A stretch of DNA of 12,382 nt, from positions 1 to 12,382 of the forward strand of contig JAGTRH010000020.1 in the NCBI GenBank assembly GCA_018396795.1, read 5' to 3'. The notes under the pieces are model-generated. The model was given only the letters and a program-made list of their open reading frames with translations. It searched no databases and was not told the DNA's origin. A program made the position numbers and the translations under genes. Positions 6,268-12,382 of this stretch are shown here, piece by piece. This stretch comes from Candidatus Bathyarchaeota archaeon. GTDB lineage: Archaea > Thermoproteota > Bathyarchaeia > Bathyarchaeales > B26-1. Position 1 is the first letter of the stretch; every line of letters starts with the position of its first letter.

Positions 6268-7115
6268 AATTGTTCTTCTTCCTCTCTAGAGAATAGTAGC
6301 CTAGCTTTCAAGCGCCTATAAAAGTTTTGTTCAAACCTCACAAACCTAGATTTATGCTCCGAAATCCTTACATTAACCTTCAATTCACCATCACCTATAT
6401 TTCTCATATAGTCTCCATCAATAACGATTGACGCGACTTTAGGCTTAAGTATCTCGATTGTTATACGCGACTTAGATGAAAAGACTATTGGACGAATAAG
6501 GTTTACTGGACAGACTGGTGTGAGAACGAGGGCATCAACCTCAGGATCAATAATAGGACCACCGCTAGAAAACGAGTAGGCTGTTGAGCCAACCTGGGAA
6601 GCAATGATTACGCCATCAGCCCTACACTCTGCAACCTCAACATCGTTTTTCCATACCTTAACATGTAGTAGTTTCGCGAGGTGTCTAGAGGTTACGAAAA
6701 CCTCATTTAATGCGTCGGGGAGCCTAAAATCCCCGATGAATGATGCAATCTTACTGTGGCATTCAATATTATATGAGCCCTTAAGATACTGATCTACAGC
6801 CTCCAACGCTCTCTCCGGCGGCACCTCCGTTAAGAAACCCCTTGCCCCCATATCGACAGCAAGTAGCGGCGGCTCAGGCTTAGGTATGCGCAAGCATGTC
6901 CTAAGTATTGTTCCATCGCCACCTATCGTGACAATTAAATCCACGCACATTTCTTCTAAGGGCTTTGCGAGACCACGTCTCCTAATTTGCTCGGCTAAAT
7001 CCGGCTCAAAAAAGACCCTAAATCCATCTTGCTCAAAACGCTTAGAAATCTTAAGCGCTAGATCCAAGGCTTCCCAACGGTCTAAGCGTGCAACGATGCC
7101 AATCGATTCGGTCAA
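6264..7115 (-). CDS. nadK: NAD kinase (ATP/polyphosphate-dependent)
   Basis: NAD kinase phosphorylates NAD to NADP and is the only known route to NADP in most cells. The 283-residue protein has the family motifs GGDGT (65-69, in VTIGGDGTILRT), NE (137-138), the conserved stretch DGVIIASQVGSTAYSFSSGG (~167-186) that binds NAD and shapes the active site, and IDGD (232-235). Its length is typical. It starts with TTG at 7113-7115. A GGTGAG ribosome-binding site (complement of 7121-7126), about six bases upstream, supports this non-ATG start. It is the first gene of a two-gene operon with nob1 (ATGA overlap at 6264-6267) and is divergent from the aIF5A gene across about 110 bases. Most archaeal enzymes accept ATP and some accept polyphosphate; this cannot be told from sequence. 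Confidence 0.95.
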   Translation of the reverse strand: MTESIGIVARLDRWEALDLALKISKRFEQDGFRVFFEPDLAEQIRRRGLAKPLEEMCVDLIVTIGGDGTILRTCLRIPKPEPPLLAVDMGARGFLTEVPPERALEAVDQYLKGSYNIECHSKIASFIGDFRLPDALNEVFVTSRHLAKLLHVKVWKNDVEVAECRADGVIIASQVGSTAYSFSSGGPIIDPEVDALVLTPVCPVNLIRPIVFSSKSRITIEILKPKVASIVIDGDYMRNIGDGELKVNVRISEHKSRFVRFEQNFYRRLKARLLFSREEEEQL

Positions 7116-7137
7116 GCTCTCTCACCGCGCAAAACAC

Positions 7138-7148
7138 AAATATATAGG
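7138..7148 (+). promoter_or_regulatory. Probable TATA box of the aIF5A gene
   Basis: The sequence aaatatatagg would place a transcript start near 7170 and a leader of about 55 nt before the ATG at 7225. Its TATATA core is symmetric, but a minus-strand start from it would fall near 7117 and cut off the nadK ribosome-binding site, so nadK more likely uses another box such as tttaataag (complement of 7159-7167). Confidence 0.5.
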
Positions 7149-7196
7149 AAAAAGAAGCTTATTAAACATTAAAGGGTAGAGTAATAAGCATTACCT

Positions 7197-7228
7197 ATGA
7201 AATGATTAGAATGGTGAAAAACATATGA
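7197..7228 (+). other. Two nested mini-ORFs chained by ATGA overlaps into the aIF5A start
   Basis: An ATG at 7197 gives ATG-AAA-TGA. Its TGA overlaps a second ATG at 7202 by ATGA. That second frame encodes MIRMVKNI and ends in a TGA (7226-7228) that again overlaps the aIF5A ATG (7225) by ATGA. The aIF5A ribosome-binding site GGTGA (7213-7217) lies within the second mini-ORF. Neither mini-ORF has a clear ribosome-binding site of its own. This could be translational coupling or a leader peptide, or chance in AT-rich sequence. Confidence 0.3.
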
Positions 7229-7623
7229 GTAGACCTATAGATGTTGGAGATTTAAAAGAGGGACAGTATGTAATTATTGATGATGAGCCGTGTCACATAG
7301 TTGAGATAACCAAGTCTAAGCCTGGGAAACATGGCTCAGCTAAAGCTAGAGTTGTAGCCTTAGGCGTATTCGATGGAGTCAAAAGAAGCTTCGTTAAGCC
7401 TGTCGACGCCAAGGTTGATGTGCCAATGATTGAGAAGAGAAGTGGACAAGTATTAGCCGTCTTACCAGGCAACGTTCAATTAATGGACCTAGAAACATAC
7501 GAGGTCTTTGAGACACCTATGCCGGATGAAGAAAATGTGAGATCTAGGCTGGCTAATGGCGTGGAAGTTGAATACTGGAGGATTATGGGAAGAACCAAGA
7601 TTATGCGTGTCAAGGGAGGCTAA
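7225..7623 (+). CDS. Translation factor aIF5A (hypusine-containing)
   Basis: Archaeal IF5A is the homologue of eukaryotic eIF5A and bacterial EF-P. It binds the ribosome between the P and E sites and relieves stalling at difficult peptide bonds. The 132-residue protein has the N-terminal SH3-like domain with the modification loop [10 protein letters not shown], where Lys35 is the expected hypusine (or deoxyhypusine) site, and a C-terminal OB-fold domain from about residue 70. Length is typical for the archaeal protein. The ATG at 7225 has a GGTGA ribosome-binding site at 7213-7217, seven bases upstream. Deoxyhypusine synthase is needed to modify it and is not in this window. The stop is five bases from the stop of the convergent threonine aldolase gene, so the two transcripts probably overlap at their 3' ends. 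Confidence 0.97.
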   Translation: MSRPIDVGDLKEGQYVIIDDEPCHIVEITKSKPGKHGSAKARVVALGVFDGVKRSFVKPVDAKVDVPMIEKRSGQVLAVLPGNVQLMDLETYEVFETPMPDEENVRSRLANGVEVEYWRIMGRTKIMRVKGG

Positions 7624-7628
7624 AATAT

Positions 7629-8696
7629 TTAGTCTTTACCCTTCAATTCTTTCGCGACTCCCTCGATTATAACTAATGCCTTCTCAATATGCTCCCTCTC
7701 GATTCCGCGATGAGTCACCATCCTAACTATTGTTTTACTATGATTTGATGCCAAAACACCGTGCTCTCTAAGCTTAGCGATAAACATATTGGAGTCAACG
7801 CCCAAACCGCTAACATCAACCAAGATGATGTTCGTTTGGACCCTTCTTAAGTCAATATATAATCCCTCAATTTTCGATATACCTTCGGCTAGAAGCCTAG
7901 CGTTTCTGTGATCTTCATCCAATCTATCTATCATTTTTTCAAGAGCTATTATGCCTGGAGCCGCGATTATTCCCGCCTGACGCATTCCGCCGCCAAGCAT
8001 CTTCCTAATTTTCCTGGCCTTCTCAATAAACTCAGTGTCACCAACGATTATCGAGCCAATTGGACAACTAAGCCCCTTGGAGAGACAGAACATTAGGTTA
8101 TCGACATGCCTAGTGAACTCTCTAACATCGACTTTTAGGGCAACTGCAGCATTAAATATTCTGGCTCCATCCATATAGAGCCTTAAACCGTATTCTTTTG
8201 TAACCTTACTTAAGGCTTCAATTTGCTCTGGTGTTATAATTGTGCCTCCAGCCCTGTTATGTGTATTCTCAATGCAAACCAAAGTTGTCTCAGGAAAATG
8301 AATATTCTTGGGTCTTATTGCAGCCTCAACATGTTTAGGATCTAATGCCCCCATATACCCTTTAATCGGCCACGGCATTACGCCGGCAACTGCTGATAAA
8401 CCGCCAACCTCATACCAGTATATATGCGATTCAGCTTCTAAAATTACGCAATCACCTCTTTTGGTGTTACTTGTAACTGATATAAGGTTCGCCATTGTTC
8501 CGCTTGGAACGAGCAGCGCAGCCTCCTTACCCATCTTCTTAGCAGCCATCTCCTCAAGCCTATTAACAGTTGGATCCTCCCTGTAAACATCATCGCCCAA
8601 CTCAGCATTTTTTATGGCCTCAAGCATCTCTTCGGTTGGCAGGGTAACAGTATCGCTTCTTAAATCAATGATGTTACTCCTTCTTGATTTGACCAT
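7629..8696 (-). CDS. ltaE: Low-specificity L-threonine aldolase (beta-eliminating lyase family)
   Basis: PLP enzyme of fold type I that cleaves threonine and allo-threonine to glycine and acetaldehyde, and may supply or remove glycine. The 355-residue protein shows the family's N-terminal signature DLRSDTVTLPTEEM (11-24), GDDVYREDPTVNRLE (34-48), VPSGTMANL (63-71) for phosphate binding, His91 (SHIYWYEVGG) stacking over the cofactor, HNRAGGT (146-152), the ring-nitrogen aspartate in YMDGARIFNA (Asp176), and the Schiff-base lysine in CLSKGLSCPIGS (Lys207). The ATG at 8694-8696 is preceded eight bases upstream by a strong GGGAGG ribosome-binding site (complement of 8705-8710). It is divergent from SRP54, probably from the AT-rich element near 8741-8750, and convergent with the aIF5A gene. 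Stereospecificity cannot be told from sequence. Confidence 0.94.
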   Translation of the reverse strand: MVKSRRSNIIDLRSDTVTLPTEEMLEAIKNAELGDDVYREDPTVNRLEEMAAKKMGKEAALLVPSGTMANLISVTSNTKRGDCVILEAESHIYWYEVGGLSAVAGVMPWPIKGYMGALDPKHVEAAIRPKNIHFPETTLVCIENTHNRAGGTIITPEQIEALSKVTKEYGLRLYMDGARIFNAAVALKVDVREFTRHVDNLMFCLSKGLSCPIGSIIVGDTEFIEKARKIRKMLGGGMRQAGIIAAPGIIALEKMIDRLDEDHRNARLLAEGISKIEGLYIDLRRVQTNIILVDVSGLGVDSNMFIAKLREHGVLASNHSKTIVRMVTHRGIEREHIEKALVIIEGVAKELKGKD

Positions 8697-8740
8697 TAAA
8701 TCTTCCTCCCTAATATTAGATCTAGCATTGGCTGAAGATA

Positions 8741-8750
8741 GATTTATTTA
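8741..8750. promoter_or_regulatory. AT-rich element that could serve both threonine aldolase and SRP54
   Basis: The sequence gatttattta (taaataaatc on the other strand) lies midway between the divergent genes. Starts about 26 bases away would fall near 8772 for SRP54 (leader about 33 nt) and near 8720 for ltaE (leader about 24 nt). Both would keep the ribosome-binding site. An alternative box for SRP54 is tataatta at 8766-8773. Confidence 0.45.
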
Positions 8751-8792
8751 TGATGGATTTTACTCTATAATTATCAATTGTACTTTAATCAC

Positions 8793-8796
8793 GGAG
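8793..8796 (+). promoter_or_regulatory. Ribosome-binding site that decides the SRP54 start
   Basis: GGAG lies eight bases before the TTG at 8805, whereas the TTG at 8778 has no such site. It supports the shorter SRP54 product. Confidence 0.6.
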
Positions 8797-8804
8797 AAAG
8801 CAAA

Positions 8805-10124
8805 TTGGTCCTTGAGAAACTGGGCTCATCCCTATATGAATCTTTAAAAAAGATTTTTGGAGCATCAGTCATAGATGAAAACATCGTCAGGGAGCTTATC
8901 CGAGATTTACAGCGCGCTCTTCTTCAGGCGGACGTAAACGTTAAGCTTGTGCTCGATCTCTCAAAAAGGATTGAGGAACGCGCTCTGAAGGAGAAAGTTC
9001 CACCGGGAATACCTAGGAAAGAGCACGTTGTGAAGGTTGTTTACGAGGAGATTGTTCGACTACTAGGTGAGAAGCCTATTCCGCTCAGCATTACGCCAGG
9101 TAAAAGAAGTATTTTCATGCTTGTAGGAATACAGGGCTCCGGAAAGACAACCACAGCCGCAAAACTAGCGAGATATTTGCAGAAAAGGGGGTTCAAGACT
9201 GCGCTGATATGCGCCGATACATTTAGAGCCGGAGCGCTTGCGCAATTAAGCCAGCTTGCAGCGCAAATAAATGTTCCAATATACGGTGATGAAAGGGAGA
9301 AGAACCCGATTAAGATAGCCATGGAGGGGTTAAAGAGATTTGAGAAGTATGATGTCGTCATAGTTGACACTGCTGGCAGACATAAAGATGAAAAAAGCTT
9401 GATAGAGGAGATGAAGATGCTCCAAGAGGCGATAAAACCTGATGAAGTTATCATGGTTATTGATGGAACAATTGGGCAACAAGCAGCCATGCAGGCTAAG
9501 GCCTTCCATGAAGCGACGCCCTTAGGCTCTATAATAGTTGCAAAGCTAGATGGCTCAGCGAAGGGAGGGGGAGCTCTCTCAGCAGTTGCAGCAACAGGAG
9601 CGCCCATAAAATTTATTGGAACAGGTGAGAAGATCGATGATCTTGAAGCCTTTGACCCGCCACGATTCGTCAGCAGACTTCTGGGAATGGGCGACTTAAG
9701 AAGCTTAATTGAAAGGGTTAGAGAGGCTGAGCTGAAGATACCGGAGAAGAAGGCCAAAGCCATATTAAGCGGCAAATTTACACTCTCGGACATGTATGAG
9801 CAGTTTGAGGCAATAAAAAGCATGGGACCATTTAGCCGCGTCCTTAAAATGCTCCCTGGATTGGGTTATGAGCTACCGGATGAAATGGTTGACGTTGCCG
9901 AGGAGCGGCTTGAGAAGTGGCGTGTGATTATCCAATCAATGACGCCTGAAGAGCGGGAAAACCCGCAAATAATTAATGCGTCAAGAATAAGACGCATTGC
10001 AAGGGGCTCTGGTACAAGCGAGAAGGATGTAAGGGAGCTACTTAAACAATATGTTATGATGCGGAAGATGATGAAGACCATCAGAAGGAAGAGACTCCCG
10101 ATATTTAGAGGGGGTAAGATTTAA
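8805..10124 (+). CDS. srp54: Signal recognition particle GTPase SRP54 (Ffh)
   Basis: SRP54 binds signal sequences of nascent membrane and secreted proteins on the ribosome, pairs with 7S RNA and SRP19, and docks with FtsY. The frame is open from a TTG at 8778, but I choose the TTG at 8805 because GGAG precedes it by eight bases and because the product ([14 protein letters not shown]) then starts as archaeal SRP54 proteins do, giving 439 residues. The N helical bundle (1-~95) is followed by the G domain with GIQGSGKTT (108-116), [11 protein letters not shown] (~138-148), DTAGR (188-192), [11 protein letters not shown] (246-256) and a closing [12 protein letters not shown]. The M domain runs from about 321 to the end with methionine-rich helices, the RNA-binding stretch [13 protein letters not shown] (~391-403) and a basic tail. 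Nothing is missing. It probably has its own promoter and is followed by an independently promoted cupin gene. Confidence 0.97.
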   Translation: MVLEKLGSSLYESLKKIFGASVIDENIVRELIRDLQRALLQADVNVKLVLDLSKRIEERALKEKVPPGIPRKEHVVKVVYEEIVRLLGEKPIPLSITPGKRSIFMLVGIQGSGKTTTAAKLARYLQKRGFKTALICADTFRAGALAQLSQLAAQINVPIYGDEREKNPIKIAMEGLKRFEKYDVVIVDTAGRHKDEKSLIEEMKMLQEAIKPDEVIMVIDGTIGQQAAMQAKAFHEATPLGSIIVAKLDGSAKGGGALSAVAATGAPIKFIGTGEKIDDLEAFDPPRFVSRLLGMGDLRSLIERVREAELKIPEKKAKAILSGKFTLSDMYEQFEAIKSMGPFSRVLKMLPGLGYELPDEMVDVAEERLEKWRVIIQSMTPEERENPQIINASRIRRIARGSGTSEKDVRELLKQYVMMRKMMKTIRRKRLPIFRGGKI

Positions 10125-10144
10125 GTATACTTACTCAAATTTTT

Positions 10145-10154
10145 AATTATAAAT
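10145..10154 (+). promoter_or_regulatory. Possible TATA box of the cupin gene
   Basis: The sequence aattataaat lies about 30 bases before the cupin ATG at 10182, so the transcript would start within about 5-10 bases of the ATG. The 57-base gap after SRP54 is AT-rich, so the box is only suggestive. Confidence 0.35.
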
Positions 10155-10181
10155 CAGTAAACTTATTTTATGTGAGGGTTT

Positions 10182-10523
10182 ATGTGGACGATAATAGAAT
10201 CTGAAAAAGTGCCCTTTACACCTTACCCTAAAGGAGACTCCAATATAAAGCGGATAATTGAGCAGAAAGCTGTTGGAAGCAAGCGTTTCACTGGATTTGG
10301 GCTTCTTGAGATACCGCCTAATGGCATCTTCCCACCGCACACTCACCCAGATAGGGAGGAAATCTACTATGTTATTTCTGGAAACGGAGTAATAATCGTA
10401 GGAAACGAAGAGATTCCAGCTAAGCCTGGATTAACACTTTATGTTTCAGGTGAAGATCCGCATGGTTTGAGAAACTATAAGAGTGAACCGTTCATAGTCT
10501 TATTTGTCCACGCGCAGATTTAG
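10182..10523 (+). CDS. Small single-domain cupin protein
   Basis: A 113-residue protein of the cupin_2 type, a single beta-barrel that usually binds one divalent metal. Both cupin motifs are visible. Motif 1 runs from GIFPPHTHPDREE to GNG, with His53, His55 and Glu59 or Glu60 as probable ligands. Motif 2 is PGLTLYVSGEDPHGLRN, with His94. Such stand-alone cupins include isomerases, dioxygenases, sugar-binding and storage proteins, so no reaction can be assigned. The ATG at 10182 follows GTGAGGG, which could serve as a ribosome-binding site. The gene is 57 bases after SRP54 and 34 bases before the end of the convergent dehydrogenase gene. A T-rich run at 10552-10557 may end its transcript. No signal peptide or membrane segment is present. 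Confidence 0.85.
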   Translation: MWTIIESEKVPFTPYPKGDSNIKRIIEQKAVGSKRFTGFGLLEIPPNGIFPPHTHPDREEIYYVISGNGVIIVGNEEIPAKPGLTLYVSGEDPHGLRNYKSEPFIVLFVHAQI

Positions 10524-10557
10524 GGGAATAACCCTTAATTATACGCCCACAATTTTT

Positions 10558-11586
10558 TCAAATACTTAGGACAACTCTCATGCATTCTCTGCTGGAAATA
10601 ATTTTAAGCGCATCATTAAACTGCTCTAGTGGAAGCACATGCGACACTATCTCCTTAACTTTAACTCGCCCAGTTCTTATTAAATTAAAGGCAGTATAAT
10701 AGTCATAAGGAGCGCAGCCCCAACTTCCAAATATAGATACATCATCCCTCAAAATAATTTTTGGATCAATCTCCAGATGAGGTTGGGGAACGTCTCTAAA
10801 GTCCCCAAAAATACACACTCTTCCACCCCACCTAACCATCTTTAGGGCCTGTTGAATAGCGTTACTTGATGCAACGGCTACCACAACTAGATCTGCACCT
10901 CGCCCCTCAGTTAACTCTTTAACAGTCTCCTCAACATTCATCATCCTAGCATTGAAAGTATAATCTATGCCAACTTTCTTAGCTATCTCAATTCGGAAAT
11001 CATGGTGATCACTAATAATAACCCGTGAAGCCCCACAGGTTTTTGCTACTTGAGCATTCAATAGACCGAGAGGCCCCCCACCTATAACAAGCACGGTATC
11101 GCCTGGATAAACTTGACTTTTAGAGATAGCCCTTACAGAACAAGCCGTCGGCTCAATCATTGTAGCCTCCTCAAAACTCATTTCATCCGGTATTTTTATC
11201 ACGGTTTTCTCAACTAGCTCTGATGGAACACGTATATACTCAGCGAAGCCGCCCGGATCAACATTTGTACGACGATATTGATCGCAAAGTGGTTCTTGAC
11301 CATGCATGCAATAGTAGCAAGCACCACATGGCGCATGATGGAGAACAGCAACTCTATCACCCACATTGAATTTCTTGACTTCTAAACCGACTTCGGCTAC
11401 TTCGCCAGCAATCTCGTGGCCCAGCACCGAACCAGGCTTGGCTCTGCGATACTCAGCCCTAAATAGGTCTGTTGAGCAAATCCCACATGATCTAACTCGC
11501 ACAAGTATCTCGCGAGACCCTATTCTCGGGATTGTTATATCTTCAAACCTAAAATCGCCCGCATCATAATAGATAACGGCTTTCAA
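10558..11586 (-). CDS. Zinc-dependent medium-chain alcohol/polyol dehydrogenase
   Basis: A 342-residue member of the medium-chain dehydrogenase superfamily, in the group with sorbitol, threonine and galactitol-phosphate dehydrogenases. Catalytic zinc ligands are Cys37 (CGICSTD), His57-Glu58 (GHE) and Glu145 (IEPTA). The structural-zinc lobe has Cys87, Cys90, Cys93 and Cys101. The Rossmann fold shows VLVIGGGPLGLLNAQ (~165-179), and an aspartate after the second strand (ISDHHDFR, Asp193) suggests NAD over NADP. Start is the TTG at 11584-11586, which matches the family N-terminus MKAVIYY. Only a weak ribosome-binding site (GGGATGA) precedes it. An ATG eight bases upstream is out of frame. It lies 62 bases after a ROK sugar kinase on the same strand, with a 9-bp inverted repeat in between. 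The substrate is likely a sugar, polyol or hydroxy amino acid, not resolved by sequence. Confidence 0.9.
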   Translation of the reverse strand: MKAVIYYDAGDFRFEDITIPRIGSREILVRVRSCGICSTDLFRAEYRRAKPGSVLGHEIAGEVAEVGLEVKKFNVGDRVAVLHHAPCGACYYCMHGQEPLCDQYRRTNVDPGGFAEYIRVPSELVEKTVIKIPDEMSFEEATMIEPTACSVRAISKSQVYPGDTVLVIGGGPLGLLNAQVAKTCGASRVIISDHHDFRIEIAKKVGIDYTFNARMMNVEETVKELTEGRGADLVVVAVASSNAIQQALKMVRWGGRVCIFGDFRDVPQPHLEIDPKIILRDDVSIFGSWGCAPYDYYTAFNLIRTGRVKVKEIVSHVLPLEQFNDALKIISSRECMRVVLSI

Positions 11587-11604
11587 GGTTCATCCCAAAT
11601 CTTA

Positions 11605-11640
11605 TTAAAGCAAGCTCCGTAAAATAAGAGTTTGCTTTAA
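11605..11640 (-). repeat. 9-bp inverted repeat upstream of the dehydrogenase
   Basis: The arms ttaaagcaa (11605-11613) and ttgctttaa (11632-11640) are perfect complements around an 18-base spacer. The repeat lies between the stop of the ROK kinase gene and the TTG start of the dehydrogenase. It could be an operator for a dimeric regulator or part of a terminator or processing site for the kinase transcript. The function is inferred from position. Confidence 0.45.
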
Positions 11641-11648
11641 ACACTTTT

Positions 11649-12382
11649 TCACTTAATTTTTTGGTAGAAGACTGATGCTAGAGCACCATAGAGCACAGCA
11701 TCCTCACCTAATGGTGTGAGGGTAATCTCCGGTATCCGGTTTCTTGCATGTTTATTGATGTGCCGCTTGACTGGATTTATTACTAAATCAGGGTTGTTTA
11801 ATGTTACAGATCCACCTACAGTTATTAATGATGGATCATAAGCGTCGACCACGCATGCGAAACCTATAGCGTTTAGAATACCAATTCTCTCAACTATTAT
11901 TTCAGCTACTCTGTCGCTGGCTTTAGCGTAATCATAAATCATCTTAGCCGTTATGTTAACATAACCGTTTCTGCGAACGTCATCTATAAGTTGGCTTCCT
12001 TCAACTTTCATAAGTCCCTCCTCTTCTATGACTAATCTAGTGTAGTTAGGTATTCCATTGCCTGAGCAGTAAGCTTCCCAATGCCCCTTCCTACCACAAC
12101 CGCATGTAAGCTGACCTTTAAAATCTATTGTGAAATGCCCAATTTCATGCGCATTTCCATCCTTGCCTATTAGTAGATGCCCATCAACATAGGCTCCGCC
12201 GCCTATACCTGTGCTAATCGTAACGTAGACGAGGTTGTTGTGATCCCTTCCTAAACCGAAATATTTCTCTCCCATGACTGCTGCAACGCAATCGTTAAGT
12301 AAGTATGTTGGTAAGTTGAATTCCTCCTCCAGTGGCTTAACAAGCGGGACAAAATCGAATGGTAGGTTTGCAGGTTTCATTC
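11649..12382 (-). CDS. ROK-family sugar kinase (5' end cut by window edge)
   Basis: ROK-family kinases phosphorylate glucose or related sugars with ATP, and some family members are repressors. About 243 residues are visible. The N-terminal ATP-binding domain (the DxGxTxxR region) is outside the window, and the first ATG in frame at 12378-12380 is not the true start because PNLPFDFVPL right after it belongs to the middle of the fold. Visible motifs are the catalytic aspartate in LLNDCVAAVMGE, STGIGGGAYVDG (phosphate/ATP contact), the EIGH histidine that binds sugar and zinc, and the zinc stretch CGCGRKGHWEAYCSG. In that stretch the usual third cysteine of CGCGxxGC is a histidine, which could still bind zinc. 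The C-terminal GGSVTLN and a final helix complete the fold. No DNA-binding domain is visible in this part. The next gene on the strand is a sugar- or polyol-type dehydrogenase, so a shared sugar pathway is possible. Confidence 0.92.
   Translation of the reverse strand, partial: MKPANLPFDFVPLVKPLEEEFNLPTYLLNDCVAAVMGEKYFGLGRDHNNLVYVTISTGIGGGAYVDGHLLIGKDGNAHEIGHFTIDFKGQLTCGCGRKGHWEAYCSGNGIPNYTRLVIEEEGLMKVEGSQLIDDVRRNGYVNITAKMIYDYAKASDRVAEIIVERIGILNAIGFACVVDAYDPSLITVGGSVTLNNPDLVINPVKRHINKHARNRIPEITLTPLGEDAVLYGALASVFYQKIK

Noticed and set aside
8614..8847. 77-residue plus-strand frame across the ltaE/SRP54 divergent promoter
   Set aside because: It overlaps the start regions of both real genes and has no family features.
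9041..9823. 260-residue antisense reading frame inside SRP54
   Set aside because: It lies wholly opposite a well-conserved gene, its translation is Ser/Ala/Pro-rich with no recognisable motif, and it has no ribosome-binding site. It is a shadow of the codon pattern of SRP54.
10123..10132. Perfect 10-bp palindrome aagtatactt at the SRP54 stop codon
   Set aside because: A short AT-rich palindrome of this size is expected by chance and has no other supporting context.
1..12382. Mobile elements, CRISPR arrays, defence or toxin-antitoxin modules
   Set aside because: No transposase, integrase, direct-repeat array or paired small toxin-antitoxin genes are visible. The one PIN domain has the Nob1 zinc ribbon and an operon partner that fit ribosome maturation, not a VapC toxin.

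Overview
This window is a compact piece of core chromosome from an archaeon. The evidence is an aIF5A gene with the hypusination loop, an SRP54 with an archaeal-type N-terminus, a Nob1 rRNA endonuclease (PIN domain plus zinc ribbon), TATA-box promoters, and ribosome-binding sites of the GGTGA/GGAGG type with several GTG and TTG starts. The classical DAHP synthase/dehydroquinate synthase route to aromatic amino acids, instead of the alternative route of many methanogens, points towards the Thermoproteota side (a Bathyarchaeia-like or crenarchaeal lineage). I cannot fix the lineage from sequence alone.

Layout. 1-2990: DAHP synthase (cut by the left edge) and AroB on the plus strand, with a DppA-type M55 D-aminopeptidase on the minus strand between them. 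3000-5559: a 12-helix MFS transporter (minus) divergent from a class V, PLP-dependent aminotransferase of the alanine/serine-glyoxylate type (plus). 5560-5682: a short intergenic stretch with a long GC-rich hairpin at 5633-5696, the most unusual element here. 5683-7115: a nadK-nob1 operon on the minus strand with an ATGA overlap. 7225-7623: aIF5A, divergent from nadK. 7629-8696: low-specificity threonine aldolase (minus), divergent from SRP54 (8805-10124, plus). 10182-10523: a small single-domain cupin. 10558-11586: a zinc medium-chain dehydrogenase. 11649-12382: a ROK-family sugar kinase cut by the right edge. The last two are on the minus strand.

How the genes work together. AroF and AroB catalyse the first two steps of the shikimate pathway, and the later aro genes are not in the window. 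Nob1 (16S 3'-end maturation), aIF5A (elongation/termination) and SRP54 (membrane targeting) form a loose translation neighbourhood. The ROK kinase and the dehydrogenase may share a role in sugar metabolism, but their substrates cannot be read from sequence.

The gene density is high. No stretch longer than 300 bases lacks a gene, two convergent pairs leave only 5 and 9 bases between stop codons, and I saw no tRNA, rRNA, CRISPR, insertion sequence or defence system. I did not find a clear new multi-gene system. The observations most worth a second look are non-coding: the 5633-5696 hairpin with its own TATA-like box, nested mini-ORFs chained by ATGA overlaps into aIF5A, TATA elements that could serve both genes of a divergent pair, and two inverted repeats in promoter or leader regions.
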